Notes: generated by a model from the letters alone, not told the origin. A stretch of DNA of 64,000 nt from Panagrolaimus kolymaensis (GCA_028622995.1 JAJQJQ010000006.1:5208001-5272000); one strand, 5' to 3'. Positions 52,201 through 64,000 are shown, counted from the stretch's first letter. Numbers and translations are program-made.

Positions 52201-55200
52201 GGTTAATTTTGGGGCCCTGCCTTCGGCAGACCCTCAAAATTTACGATATAAATCGTCTCAAATTATCAACGGTTTCTTCGGGCCACGCATTCCATACATC
52301 ATTAAATATCAACCCGAAAACAACATCAAACATCCCACCAAAAACCATCTTACATCCCACCAAAAACAACTAAACATTCGCCCAAATACAACTAAATGTC
52401 CACCCAAAAGCCACCCAAAAGTCATCCAAAAGCCACCAAATATTAACCCAAAAACCTCTAAATATCCACCTAAAAATTTCAATGCAGACAATCAGAGAAA
52501 AAACAAATTTTTCACTTCCAAAAATGCTTTCAAAAAAACAAAGGGAAACTTTCGTGTCGAGAAAATTTTCAAAAAATGCAAATTTAAACTGGTCAAAACA
52601 TATCAATATTTGACTCTCCGAAGCGTGAGACCAACATATTCGGAATCAGCGTAAAAAACTGATCTAGGCTATCGGGGCAAAACAAAAAAAAAGCAGAAAC
52701 GACATACATACATACAGACAAACAGAAACGACACTCCAAATTAAAAAGGAAGATTTTTTCTTGATGGCCTCCTTTCTTTTCGTACTTAATTTTTTCTTTT
52801 TTCTTTGATATTGCCGCTTTTTTTTTATTATTAACAATATTATTTTTTCATTAATGAGCTTAAGAAAAAGATGAAAAAAAGCCTCAAAAAATGACTTTTG
52901 TCCAAAGAATAATTTTCATTAGCCTTCTTTTCTTATCCTTCTCTTTTTTTTGGTTCCAGATGTTCTTCGTCTTCTTATTAGTATTAGTTGTCATCATAGC
53001 CGTTAGCAGATTTTCTTTAAAGAAAAAATGGCACACGTCGGTTTTTGTTCGTTTTTTTCTTCGTGTTTGCTTTAGAACGTTTTCTTCATTAACGATCTTA
53101 TATATTATTTTTTTAAGAAGGAAGCATTTCTCATTTTCATCTCTTTTTTTCTACAACAATAAAGGCGGCGGCACCAAATGTGTTTGTATTGTCAAGATAT
53201 CGGTTGAAAAAATAGGAGTGATAAAAGTTAAAATTTAACAATTATTATAAAATTAAACGAGAAATATTGGAAAGTTAAAGTAAAAGTAGGGTATGAAAAT
53301 TAGAGAAGAAATTGAAAGTGCAGCCGCCGCTGCCTGATTGAATTCATTCCCCTTCTTTGTTGAGAGACCAAATATGAAAGCTGCGGTTGATACTTCAGAA
53401 CTAAATTCATGGAGTAGTTCACATAAAAAGTTATTATTCCCCTCGCTTCTTCATTTTTGGTAATTAATTAATTTTTTAGAAGTTGTTTTGCTTCATTTTC
53501 ACGTCTCGAAATCACCCTTTTTACAACATGCGGAATTTTGTTAACTCTTCTAAGTGCAATCAGCACTTTTTGGTTATTTTATTTGGATGGTTATCATATT
53601 TTTGAAGAAGGCATTTCATCTTGGAAACAACGAAATCCTTTATTCTATTCATCCCAAAATAAAAGCATTGGTTATGATCCTCATGCATTTAATCATAATC
53701 GATTAATATGTACTTCAAGAGAATGTGCAAATATTGCAGCCTTTTTTGCTACAAATTTAAATGAAAAAGTAAGATACCCATTTAATTAAAAGATCTTTGC
53801 CACTAGTTTTCAAAGCTTTGTCTCAAATTTTTTCCAACAAACCATTTTTTGATGCTAAACATTCAACTCTTTTTTTAGGTTGATCCATGTGAAGATTTTT
53901 ACGAGTATGTATGCGGAAATTATGATAAAACACGGGAATTATTACCAAATAAACCATTAAGGCATACAATAATTGATACTCAAACATTATTACATAAACA
54001 AATAAAACAAATTTTGGAAGCACCTATAACAAAAACAGATAAACCATGGGATAAATTAGCAAAAGATTATTATTCAAAATGTTTAAATGAGGAAGCTTTG
54101 ATTGAAGATGGTAAACCTTCAATTCGTTCATTACTTCGTCGAATAGGTGGTTGGCCAGTTTTGGAAGGAAAAAATTGGATTGAATTTGAAGTTGGTTGGG
54201 AAGAATATACTGCAATTGTATTGAATCGAACTGGAGTCACCGCAATATTATTTGAATTAACAGTATCTCATGATCCAAATAATAGTTCTAAAACTGTTTT
54301 GGAAATGGATCAGCCCAAATTTGGTATAGGTTCAAGATGGCCTTACACAGGTGGAATAAATGATTCTATGGTTAAAAACTATACTGAATTAATGATTCAA
54401 ACTGCAATTAGAATGGGAGCAAATGAATCTGAAGCTCGTATGGCGATGTTAGAAGCAGTGGAATTAGAAATTAAATTAGTTGAATATTCAAGTGATGAAA
54501 CTATTCGAAGAGATCCAGATCGATCAAATAATCCATTTCAATTATGGCAGTTAAAACAACATTTTCCTTATGTAAGTTACACTAATTTTTTGAAGATTAC
54601 TTGCTTGAAAATTTCTTGAATAAAATTACTTTATTTCACAATTAATTTTTAAGATCTCCGAATTTTTTTGCTTCTCTTTCAGATTGATTTTGAAGCATTT
54701 GTTGATCGAGTGTTTGATGGAATAGTAAATATTTCTCCAAATGATACAATAATTATTCGAGAAATGGATTATTTTAAAAGCATTCAACACGTTTTAAAAT
54801 CATCATCAAAACGTGCCATAGCAAATTATGTTGGTTGGAGAATAGTTCAAGGATTTTCACCATTTTTGCCACCAAAAGATCGAGAGCCCTTTTATGAATT
54901 TAAAGCCAATCAAACTGGGCTATTTAATGTTCCAGTACCTGAAAGATGGGAAGATTGCGCCACTTTGAGTATAATGCTATTAGATATGCCAGTTGGAAAA
55001 CTTTTTGTTGAAAATTTTTTTGATAAAGATTTTGCTATGCCCAAAGTTAGTTTCTTTTCATGTCAAAAAAAATTTCGTTGTTTAGAGAGCAAAGTTAAAT
55101 TTAAAATTTTTGCAGATGACCGAAATGACCACATATTTAAAAAAGACTTTCATCGCTGAATTGGAAGATCTTGATTGGATGGATTCTGCAACCAAAGAAA

Positions 55201-56371
55201 GGGCCATCAGAAAAGCTAATGCTATTGAATATAAATGCGGGTATCCTGAGCAACTTTTTAATGATACATGGATGCAACACAATTGGGGATTTGTCCGTTT
55301 TTTTTCTACTATGAAAATTTTAATAACAAATTTTGTTCATTTTTTAGAGGCCAACAACTCGAACTGAATCACTTTTAACTTTTACAATTAGAATAAAATT
55401 AGCGAGAACCACGGAAGAGCTTACAAGATTCAAACAACCTGTGGATCGATCATTTTGGTATCAATCACCCGCACAAGTGGATGCATTTTATTCACCTTCA
55501 AGTAATGAAATGATATTTCCCGCTGGAATTATGCAATTTCCATTTCTTTCCACTGGTATTCCTAATTACGTTTCATATGCTATGGTGGGAGCCGTGGTTG
55601 GGCATGAACTCGTTCATGGGGTAAGTCAACTATATTTTAGTATCCTTGAGTTTCTGTATTTTGACAACTATCAAAAGGAAATTAAAAAAACCTTTAAAAT
55701 AAAAAGAGCCCTTTTAGTTTGATGATCAAGGAGGCCGTTATGATGAATATGGAAATCTAAATGATTGGTGGGATGTTAATACAGCGGAGAAATTTTATGA
55801 AAAAGCTGAATGTTTTGTTAAACAATATGAAGATGAAAAAATTCCCGAAGCTGGTGGACAAAAATTGAATGGACGATTGAGTTTAGGAGAAAATATTGCA
55901 GATAATGCTGGAATTAAAACTGCTTATGCGGTAATACATTTTTGGCAAACCAAAAGCATACAAAGAAAAGTCAAAAAATTTTAGGCATATAAATCTTGGG
56001 CAAATGAAAATTCAGATGTTCAAGAACCCGCACTCCCAGGATTTCAAAATTATACTTCAGAACAAATCTTTTTTATTGCATATGCAAATGTAAGCTTTGA
56101 CAAATATATTTGAGGGGAAAACGAGTGGTAAATTTTTTTAGAATTGGTGCTCTATGATGCGTCCACAACATATTATTCAACTTATCAACACTGACGTTGT
56201 AAGTTATAACATACTAAAAAAGTAAAACAAGTTTTTAAAATTAAATTTCAGCATGCTCCGGGTCGCTTTCGAGCTCAAATTCCACTTCGAAATCGTGCAG
56301 AATTTTCTACAGCTTTTGGATGTCCAAAAGGTTCACCCATGAATCCACACAATAAATGCGCCATTTGGTAA
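49258..56371 (+). CDS. Neprilysin-like M13 zinc metallopeptidase, type II membrane protein
   Basis: Ten exons join in phase: 49258-49604, 53480-53768, 53879-54571, 54683-55045, 55116-55292, 55348-55620, 55718-55930, 55985-56089, 56142-56198 and 56252-56371, giving 878 aa. M13 enzymes trim extracellular peptides. A Pro/Ser-rich cytosolic N-terminus of about 115 aa ends KGKRKR, followed by one transmembrane helix (about 126-150) and the ectodomain starting VDPCEDFYEYVCG. Active-site elements: HELVH at 709-713, ENIAD at 772-776 and the C-terminal CAIW. The substrate-binding NAFY of the family reads DAFY (D668). Exon 1 is linked to exon 2 across a 3.9-kb intron by matching phase and by restoring the basic stop-transfer before the helix. 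The donor after 55292 is an unusual GTCCGT. Confidence 0.93.
51536..52740. repeat. Unclassified repeat cluster in the neprilysin intron
   Basis: Three diverged direct copies of a unit occur near 51536-51567 (fragment), 51771-51945 and 52152-52317. Each holds GGRGCCYT...-type sequence with a short hairpin, followed in the two longer copies by related AAATTTACRA...ATCRTCTC and CGGTCCATGCATT / CGGGCCACGCATT blocks. Each longer copy is followed by a C-rich, nearly G-free stretch of degenerate units of about 20 bp (CCACCAAAA-type; clearest at 52325-52480). The end (52615-52740) is a distinct GC-richer block followed by A-rich and CATA-repeat sequence that looks like a retroelement 3' tail. No TSD was found and no coding domain is recognised, although an incidental long frame runs through 52178-52654. 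Confidence 0.6.
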
Positions 56372-57079
56372 TTAATCACCAATCATCCACCTTCAAATAT
56401 CAAAGCTTTCAAAATTTATTCAAAAAAAATATAACGGTGCAAAACTTAATTTTTTGTATTTCATTTTTTTGTTGCCATAGAAATTTTTTAATTTTTTAAT
56501 AACCGATCTCAAATCTTTTTTTGGTGCTTTTTTGTTTCTTTCTTTATTATTATTTTTTAACGAAAAAAATTTATGTAATTTTTTCTTTTCAATGTTAAAT
56601 TTTTCTGATAGAAAAATTCCTGTTTTTTTTCATCGCTGATAAAGGTTAAATTTAAACTTTCCGTTAATCATCCTCGACGCTTTAAAAACACATATATAAA
56701 AAAACCAACTTTCATTCGAAAGCTTGAAGAAGAAAGCAATCGAGATTTAGACTTGCCTGAGGCGAAGCTGCTAAATCAACTTTCAATTTTACTTTTTTCA
56801 CTTTTTTTTCTGCGGAATCATTTTTGATGGAAGGAAACATAACCATTATAAAGCCTTAGGGTATTTTAACGATCGCGCTTTGACCCGAATAAATTTTCTG
56901 GATTTATAAATACTCGAGAGGAAGAGATTTGTTGAAAATAAGAAAATTATTTTGTCGGGAAATACATATTTTGGGCGGGAGTTGTTTCATCCTTCGTGAT
57001 TGTGATCGAATTTTTAAACGTTTAAGATTTGATCCATTTCCAAAACTTTTAAACCATTTTTAGTCGAAAATAAAAAAAG
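56372..57079. other. Spacer and promoter region of the ground-like gene
   Basis: 708 bp of AT-rich sequence between the neprilysin stop and the ground-like start, same strand. It probably contains the promoter. No specific element is called. Confidence 0.45.
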
Positions 57080-58084
57080 ATGCGACAAGTGATTGCTTTT
57101 GTGTTTCTTTCTTGCTTTGTCTCAGCTAATGTCGCCTTTTTATTCCCTGGTGCTGGTGGCGGCGGTGGTGGTGGATGTGGATGCGCAGCTGCACCAGTCT
57201 GTGCACCAGTAACTGCTCCTGCTTGTGTTCAACAAATTGCAGGTTTGGCATTATTATAACTTTTTTGATGTTTAGAAAGAGTATTTTAGCTCCAGCTTGC
57301 GCTCCAGTCTCAGGCTGTGGAGGCGGTTATGGTGGGGGATACAGCGGCGGTGTAGTTAGTGGAGGATATGGTGGCGGCGGCGGTGGAGCTTATGCTTCTG
57401 CTCCAGTATATGGCGGTCAACAACAATCATTCTTCCCTCAACAGGGTGGCCAAAAAGCTGGATATGTTCAACAACCTCAATTCCAACAACAACAGCAGCA
57501 ACAATTCATTCCTCAACAACAACAACAACAAGCCCAAAGTTATGGACAATCAGCACCAGCAGCTTCAGGCTCATATCAACAATCTGCTGGAGCTCCACCA
57601 CCTCCTCCACCACCACCATCAGGTGGAAGTTATTCTGAAGGTCCAGTAGCAGCTGCCGCAGCTGCAGGTGGTAAATTGCAAGAAGTAGAAGATGAACTTT
57701 CAAATGCAGAAACCTCTTCTGCTGCTTCACCAAAAACTTCAACACCACCACCAGCTACTGATGTCATTGAACCCGTTGATATTAAACAATTAAAACTTAC
57801 CAATGACTCGGAATGTAACAGCGAAGAGCTTAGAACTGTTATCCTTGAAGTAAGCTTAATCCATCCCTATGGAGTTTTTATCCCTTTTTTATAATTATTT
57901 TTAGAACATTGATGCCGATCTTAATTCCTCTAAACGACTCATTCAACTTGCTGCTGAAGCTAAATTTGGTGGTCGTTTTGATGTCATTTGTGCCACCAAT
58001 GACTTTTCATACGTTACCAATACCGAATTATTCTGTCAACATACAAAGGAACAAGTTTCATGTTATGCTTATCGACAATTGTAG
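57080..58084 (+). CDS. Ground-like domain (hedgehog-related) secreted protein
   Basis: Three exons join in phase: 57080-57242, 57290-57849 and 57905-58084, giving 300 aa. The protein starts with a signal peptide (MRQVIAFVFLSCFVSANVA), then a Gly-rich run and Cys/Pro/Ala motifs (CGCAAAPVCAPV, PACAPVSGCG), a Gly/Tyr-rich part, a Gln-rich stretch, a polyproline run and a Ser/Thr-rich linker. The C-terminal 75 or so residues form the ground-like domain: SECNSEELR, RLIQLAAEAKFGGRFDVICATNDFSYV, then FC and VSCYAYR with the expected cysteines. Ground-like proteins are nematode-specific hedgehog-related, cuticle-associated secreted proteins. Which grl gene it corresponds to is not clear. Confidence 0.92.
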
Positions 58085-58556
58085 TAACCTCATTGACGAC
58101 ATTCTTTTTGTTTTAAAACAAAATACTACATTATTGAACTCAGTTAAATTTTCTTTTCTTTTTTTTCTTATATGCTTTTGAAAAATTGAAGCTCACGTTT
58201 GTTCAAAAATTAATTTATTTCTTTTCATTTTTTGTAAAAAAAAATTTATATTTATTCATGAAAAATAAAATGGTATCAAATTTATTTTGTAAAAAGTAAA
58301 ACAGAACAAGCTTTTTTGCATGATACGCCTTCGTTTATGAAACTGAAAATTCCTATGTATTTGTCTAAAATCATAGATTATATTTAAACTTTTTATTAAC
58401 AAATTTTAATAATAATACTGTATTTACAACAAATAACAAATGCTTTGGAAAATGAAAATAAATTATATACTTCTCTCGAAAAAAGTGAGAGAAGTAAATG
58501 TTAAAAGGACAAAATTTTTTATCAACGATATTTAAAAACTTTTTTGTAAACAACTA
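58085..58556. other. Convergent spacer between the ground-like and F-box genes
   Basis: 472 bp with the two facing 3' ends. A plus-strand AATAAA lies at 58264-58269, 180 bp after the ground-like stop. Nothing else is recognised. Confidence 0.5.
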
Positions 58557-61320
58557 TTAATGGAGAGGTGGTGAAGCAGCAGTAAGGAAAGTGGAGGAAG
58601 TTGAAGATTGATTATTATTTTTTTCAGTGGTGGTTGTTGTTCTTAAAGGCCAAGATGAAATGAGATCGACGTCGTTAAAAAATGAAGAAACTTTTGAAAT
58701 ATTTGCGATAGCGGCAGCTTTGTGAATATTTTCATCATCGATGTCATCGTCGTCGATGCCATCATCAATATCGTCATCCATGAATTCGGCAATTTCGAGG
58801 GTCTCATCAAAACTTGTTGATGGAGATTGGGCTTCGCAAAAGGAAGGATTAAAATAGAAAAATGCAAAGGAATATTCCAAGTTTTTCAATTCAACCGTCA
58901 TGTCACAATAATCTGGAAAAATAAAAGAAAGGGTTTAAGAAAACTTTAGGATTCCTTAGATTTATTTTAAAATGCCATTTTATGTAAAATGTTTTTTCCC
59001 AAAATATGGAAACTAATAATCACGAACTTTTTTAAACCATATTATTTTTATTAACCAAACGATGTTTACGTTAAATTAATTCTTATGAACGATTAATAAC
59101 TTAATTATTTACGCCTTTGGTTTAATATAATTATAAAATTAAAACTTACATTCATCATTTTTTCCAACATCAATTTCAGTTTTACACCCATAGTGTTGCA
59201 TTTCATATGCGAGTGAATGCATTGCGCCTAATAACATGCAAGTTTTTTCCCTATCTTCTTCACGTAAATCTGATGCACAAAAACCAATCTTAAAAAAACA
59301 AAGTTTTAACAATCAACAAAATTGTAAATGTAAATATACGAACCTGAATGGAAGTTTTAAATGGACGATTTGCTAAAAAGTGTACAGCAAATCTTAGGTC
59401 TTCAGTTGGGCATGGAACAGCTAATTGAGAAAATGAATCAACAACTAAATCAACATTAAGGTAAATGGATTCAAGGCTTTCTAATAATCTTGATGGAGCT
59501 AATTGAAAGAAACGATAAATAAATCCGCCTTGAGCATAAAGGCATGTGTCTGAAAGAAATAGAGATATTTATAACTGTGGAATTTAAATCAACTGTGTTT
59601 ACAACTGCTTTACTTTGTGTCTCGCGACAAAGCCCCAAAATATTGTTATACAAATTCAAGAGACAACAAAGCCTTAATCCTTTTCCTCAAATCTAATTAT
59701 CTCATCGGAATTCCCAACTGTCAAAATTTAGGAAAGACTTATAAACTTTGGAATGTCTTTAGCTTTTTTGTAAAGGCAGATATTAGTTGCGCATCCAAAT
59801 AAACCAAAGCCTCAAAATGTTTTAAATATTCTAAAGACAAAGCCTTGAGCCTTTTGGTTGGTCCTAATAATTAGTTCAGCGGAATTCTCGGCTGTCATAA
59901 ATTGGGATTTATTACGAAAGGGTTTATAAGGGCCTTGAATAATCCACAGCATCCTTCCTCGCAAAAAAATAATAAAAAAGCAGCTTCTTCCTTCCAAAAA
60001 TATATATATTAAAATCGGGTCTTTCTTGAGATTATTTTTGGTTGTAAGTCTCATCAAGACTTAAAAAAATTCTCATGTTCTATGTTAATTCTTTTTCTTT
60101 TTTTGGAAATGCATTAATGAGCTTTTCCCGCTTTTGTGCTTTTCTTTTTTTTTACAAAAAAGCCTAATCAAATAAACTTTTTTTGATGTCGTCGCCTTTT
60201 CTCTCTCCCAGGTTTGTTCTCCCGAGAGTGAGACAACGATGGCATAATTGTAAATCATTAAATGCAGCACTCAAGATTATAAATCGTAAGAGTAACAAGT
60301 GGCATTTCCGCCATCACCAATTGCATCGCCGCTTTATAATACAAAGAGGGCTTACCGAAAAGTGTACAAACTGGAGGAGGCTGTTGTGGAATGAGCGGCG
60401 CCTTTGTTCCAGACAATTTTACAGCGAGAAGTACCGAACGTAAATTTAAACAAAGTTCAAAAACTTTTTCAACTTTTGATTGATCAAATAATAGCCTCTC
60501 TTCGGGAATATATTCACCATTTGGAAGTTGACGAGCTTCCGATTTCAAATAACTTTCAAATGGTTCATCGCTGACCTGCAAAAAAAAAGTTGATGTGAAA
60601 TTGGTTGGAGTCTAATTACAAAAAGAAATAAATAAAAAAAGGAAAATAAAAAAAAAGCGCACCTGGATATGAGTGAATTTTCGAAAGGTTCGGGATACAA
60701 TGCTTTCAACATATCTATTTGAATTCTGAAAAAATGAATTGAAAATTTAAAAAATTTATTATTACTACAGTAACACCATACATATTTTTTTACAACTAGA
60801 GATAAACTTTTAAAAATAAAATTTTTTATTTTTTTGTTTTTCGCTAACTTTTTACAATCTTTTTTTATTATTTTGAAAAATAGTTTTAATAGTCAATTTT
60901 CTGTCTATGTCTATTTATTTTTTTATGAGACGTTATCAAAAAATCATTAAAAAGTGTTTTTATTTTTATTTTTTCTCTATCGGAATCAGTCAGTAGTATA
61001 AAAAAGCAAGTCCATAAAAATTGCTGCAATAAAGCCGCGAATCTCAAATGACGATGATGTCTTCGCAACAACGAAAAAAGTTTTATCAAAAGTATTGCCC
61101 CCAAAAAAGTAATATAATTTTTTATTATATGTGTATATTCTTTTTTGTTTTTCGATATTGTAAAACAATAAAATAAAAAAAGTTAAAAACTAACCATAAA
61201 ATTAATCTTTGAATCAAAGTCAAGTTGGGATGCAATTTGGAGAATGGCAACATCGGGTAATAATTCGAGTAATGAGGAGAATTGCGGCAATGCTGTTGAT
61301 TGTTTGATATTTATTGACAT
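58557..61320 (-). CDS. F-box protein with acidic C-terminus
   Basis: Six exons join in phase: 61320-61195, 60725-60663, 60575-60356, 59549-59344, 59288-59150 and 58912-58557, giving 369 aa. Residues 17-60 or so (LLELLPDVAILQIASQLDFDSKINFM, then NSNRYVESIVSRTFRKF) have the pattern of an F-box, the module that binds Skp1 and recruits substrates to SCF ubiquitin ligases. The F-box is split between exons 1 and 2. The rest shows no recognised substrate domain but looks folded, with hydrophobic repeats such as RLLESLESIYLNVDLVVDSF. The C-terminus has an Asp-rich run (MDDDIDDGIDDDDIDDEN) and a Thr/Ser-rich tail. The intron at 59550-60355 contains two diverged direct repeats. Confidence 0.75.
59629..59938. 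repeat. Two diverged direct repeats in an F-box gene intron
   Basis: Copy A (about 59629-59755) and copy B (about 59806-59938) align by eye over their whole length. Shared blocks include AAAGCCYCAAAAT, AGACAA...AAAGCCTT, RTCCT-type sequence, CGGAATTC followed by CTGTCA, and a TTATAA block near the end. The copies differ by many substitutions and small indels, so the duplication is old. No termini or target duplication could be defined. Confidence 0.5.
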
Positions 61321-64000
61321 CTTAAAAAATCATATTATTGTTAAATTTATTTTTTTACGTGAAAGAGGAAATAAATCTCGGACATTGGAATCCTATAGAA
61401 AATGATACTTTGATGAGCCTTTTTATACAAAACAAACACGATGCCGCAACGACACAAGGATATAAAGATAAAAAGCTTAAAAGCAGAGGAATTACATTTT
61501 GAAATGGTAAAAGTCAGGAAATATTTTCTGTGCTGTAAATAAGATAAACCAACAAATAAATAAACCCAAAAAAATAAAGGGATAATTAAAGGGGGGAAAT
61601 CATGTAAGCTCTTTAACTTGATAAATCTAATTCATAAGGTTCAATAGCGGTAAGAAAAAATTTGTTATAAAAACCATGGAAATAGTTTGCAAGTTTGTTT
61701 TTAGCAATGGCTTATAAAAATTTGAATGCTTGATTTTACATGGTTCAATATAAATAAAACTTTAGGTTTTATTACTGAGTTTTTAACGAAAAATGATTAA
61801 AATATTTGATTGTTGACTTTTTGTTTTGAAGCATTGCATAAGTAAATATCAAAAGATTGTAAGTAAATCCACTTTGCCATATTATCCCAAGTGGGAATTA
61901 TTTAATACAAATGCTTGCAAAAAAAAACAATAAGATTTTTGAATAAGCCGATTTTTACCTCGAGTGTTTTTCTACGCATCGTCCGTCACACATCTAAGTA
62001 ACACTTGTAAAAATTACCTTTAAAGATTTTTCATCGTCGTTTCAAAAAAAATTCAATTATCAGCTTTACACTACAAAAGCGATGACCTATTTTTGTACTT
62101 GTAGTAAAAAAGGTAGACTTCTAACTTGCGCCAAATTTGTACATTCATCCTTTATCTTTTTTATAATCATCAAGTGAGACCATAACTCAAAAATTACTAT
62201 ACATAAATACTATATAAAATCAAATTAATAAACCCAAATAATTAATCAATTTAACGCATGTTTACTCTATATATGGCCTCGGGTAAAAGCAGCAAATAAG
62301 AAGAAGAAAAATATTATCAAAATCAAAAATATTCGGGGAAAAAAGAAGAAAGAATTGATGAATCGAGAGGTAAATTTGATTGGATTAGATATTTGAAGGG
62401 AAAAAAAAGAATGAAAAAAAGAGAAGGAAGAAAAATGATGATGATGAAGAAGTAACCCATTTGGGTATTAATTAAAGCAACGCATTGCGAGCTGTTAGAA
62501 ATAAAAAGAAGAATAAAAAACCGAAGCAAAACAAAAACAAACACGGCTTGAAAAAGAAAAAATATTCATTTGGGAATTTTACTGTAAAAAAAAACTCGTC
62601 ACCCCTGAAAAAAAAACCCTATAAAAACTTAAAGAAAAACCATAAAAGTCGAAATTAAAAATGAGAAAAATATTGAAAAAAGATTTAATGTCCAAAAAGC
62701 GAAAATAAGGTTAAAAATTTGTCATCACGATAAGAGAATTCAGAAACAGAAACATAGCTGTTTATTGTTTCTTCCATTTGAGATATGCTTTACACAACTA
62801 CTTTTGGCGAATCAAGAAAATTATAATAAGTTAAAAAATAAAAAGTTTAAAAATAAAAAGTTGCAGAAACTCATGAAATGTCGATGATATATAAATATCA
62901 CCAACAACAACAAAATCATAAAAGCTCATATTTTTTTTTTCTTCTATTCTCTTTCACTCTCATCAACGACGATGTCATTAAAGGGCAATATAAAAAGCAG
63001 TTTTTTTACGATCAATCGTTTAATGCTTTGCCTATTTTATTTTTTCATTTTACTGATCACGAAAAAAAAATAAAAATAAAAAACTAGGCGACGAAGAGTA
63101 ATAAAACAGTAACAATTTTTATGTTTATTACTCCTCTTTCCCCCATTTTTCCATCCTCTAAATCGTTATTTTTTTAAAACAAAATAAAAAATCTTTTTAA
63201 CAAGAAAATTTTTTCCAACATCAAAGAAAAAAAATTAAGAAAAGCATTTAAAAAAATACCGATTTTCTGCCTGATATATATTTTTTTGTTTCTCGGACGC
63301 CATCATTCGGTAATCAATCTTGGAAACGCCATAATCGATCTTCGCGCAATCACAAAAATTATAACGCCCATCAACAATAGCAGCACAAAAAAAATTATAT
63401 TTTGCTTTTCTTTATTTTTTTCATGAGTCAAAAAAAAATTTGAGAGTGGAAAAAAATTTTTATTTGAAGACCAATGGGAATGGCAAAAATTAACAGTAAA
63501 TAAAAATGGAAGTTATGATTTGGAATTATCAAGATAATAATGGCAGAAGGCATAGTCGGTGACAAAAAAAGAAGGTGGAATTTTTTTGGATGGTTTTTTT
63601 TTGTATGAAGCAAATTTATCAAAAATTTAAAAAATCATCAATCAGGTTAATGCCATTAAAAAATTAAAAATAAAGGTAAAGAAATTTCTTTGAGAAAAAA
63701 AAAACATTATTTTAAAGAAAAGAAATAAAGATTTTTTTACACATTCTTCAAACATCTTTTTGAGTTCCAAGATTTTTTTTTGAAATTATCCTTGCTTTTT
63801 TTTTAATATTTATACCACGCCTAAAACTAAATTCTATGACAACCTACAGTCCATCTTTCTTTCAATCATCGCAACTAATAACTACCACCACCGCATCATA
63901 ATCATCTTCACAAAGCTCATCCATACTTTTTCTGGCACACATACAAGGTAAAAATAATTTTGACGTACATTCTTTTATCTTCTTTATTTGACGCAGCAAC
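61321..64000. other. No recognisable gene; right flank
   Basis: 2.7 kb upstream of the F-box gene to the window edge. It is extremely A-rich on the plus strand, with several short open frames of low-complexity translation (for example 62544-62323 minus) that show no domain. It presumably includes the F-box promoter. No RNA gene or repeat is recognised. Confidence 0.5.

Noticed and set aside
52178..52654. 158-codon open frame on the plus strand
   Set aside because: It runs through the G-poor tandem stretch of a repeat; the lack of stops follows from composition (few TAG/TGA, phase luck). The translation is Lys/Pro/Asn-rich without a domain.

Overview
The window looks like nuclear DNA of an AT-rich nematode. 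The reasons are small introns (often 42-60 bp) with acceptors of the TTTTAG/TTTCAG type, several nematode-typical families (a ground-like hedgehog-related protein, a DUF19-like secreted protein, an SLC46-type carrier, a divergent PP1), and long homopolymer-rich spacers. I could not name the species. The gene models come from chaining exons by reading phase. Nine of the ten models have complete ends in the window and their exon lengths sum to whole codon numbers.

Layout. From 1.55 to 3.79 kb (+) is the 3' part of a cysteine-rich secreted protein; its first visible intron carries a perfect 180-bp-arm foldback transposon. From 9.22 down to 3.99 kb (-) three genes lie head to tail: a small secreted protein, a complete 1001-aa Dispatched-type RND protein with a candidate furin site, and a small two-span membrane protein that probably uses a GC-AG intron. 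From 9.2 to 23 kb no coding gene is recognisable, but two more non-autonomous hAT-like elements are present, each with a perfect 8-bp target duplication. From 23.0 to 26.4 kb (+) is a PP1-like phosphatase, from 29.5 to 27.1 kb (-) an SLC46-type major-facilitator carrier, and at 30.1-30.7 kb (+) mitochondrial ribosomal protein mL51. A desert of 8.6 kb with scattered GC-richer islands follows.

From 39.3 to 44.0 kb (+) is a CDC25 phosphatase with a proposed distant first exon. From 44.6 to 46.9 kb (+) is a Gemin3/DDX20-like protein that has lost its second RecA domain, has degenerate ATPase motifs and carries an RG-rich tail. From 49.3 to 56.4 kb (+) is a neprilysin-type M13 metallopeptidase whose 3.9-kb first intron holds an unclassified repeat with a covarying hairpin. 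At 57.1-58.1 kb (+) is a ground-like secreted protein and from 61.3 to 58.6 kb (-) an F-box protein. The last 2.7 kb shows no gene.

Functionally this is mostly an ordinary mix of housekeeping and secretory genes. A Dispatched homologue and a hedgehog-related ground-like protein occur in one window; they belong to the nematode hedgehog-related network, but nothing here shows they act together. The most unusual coding item is the RecA1-only, RG-tailed pseudo-helicase. The most unusual non-coding items are three different 8-bp-TSD elements and the covarying repeat.
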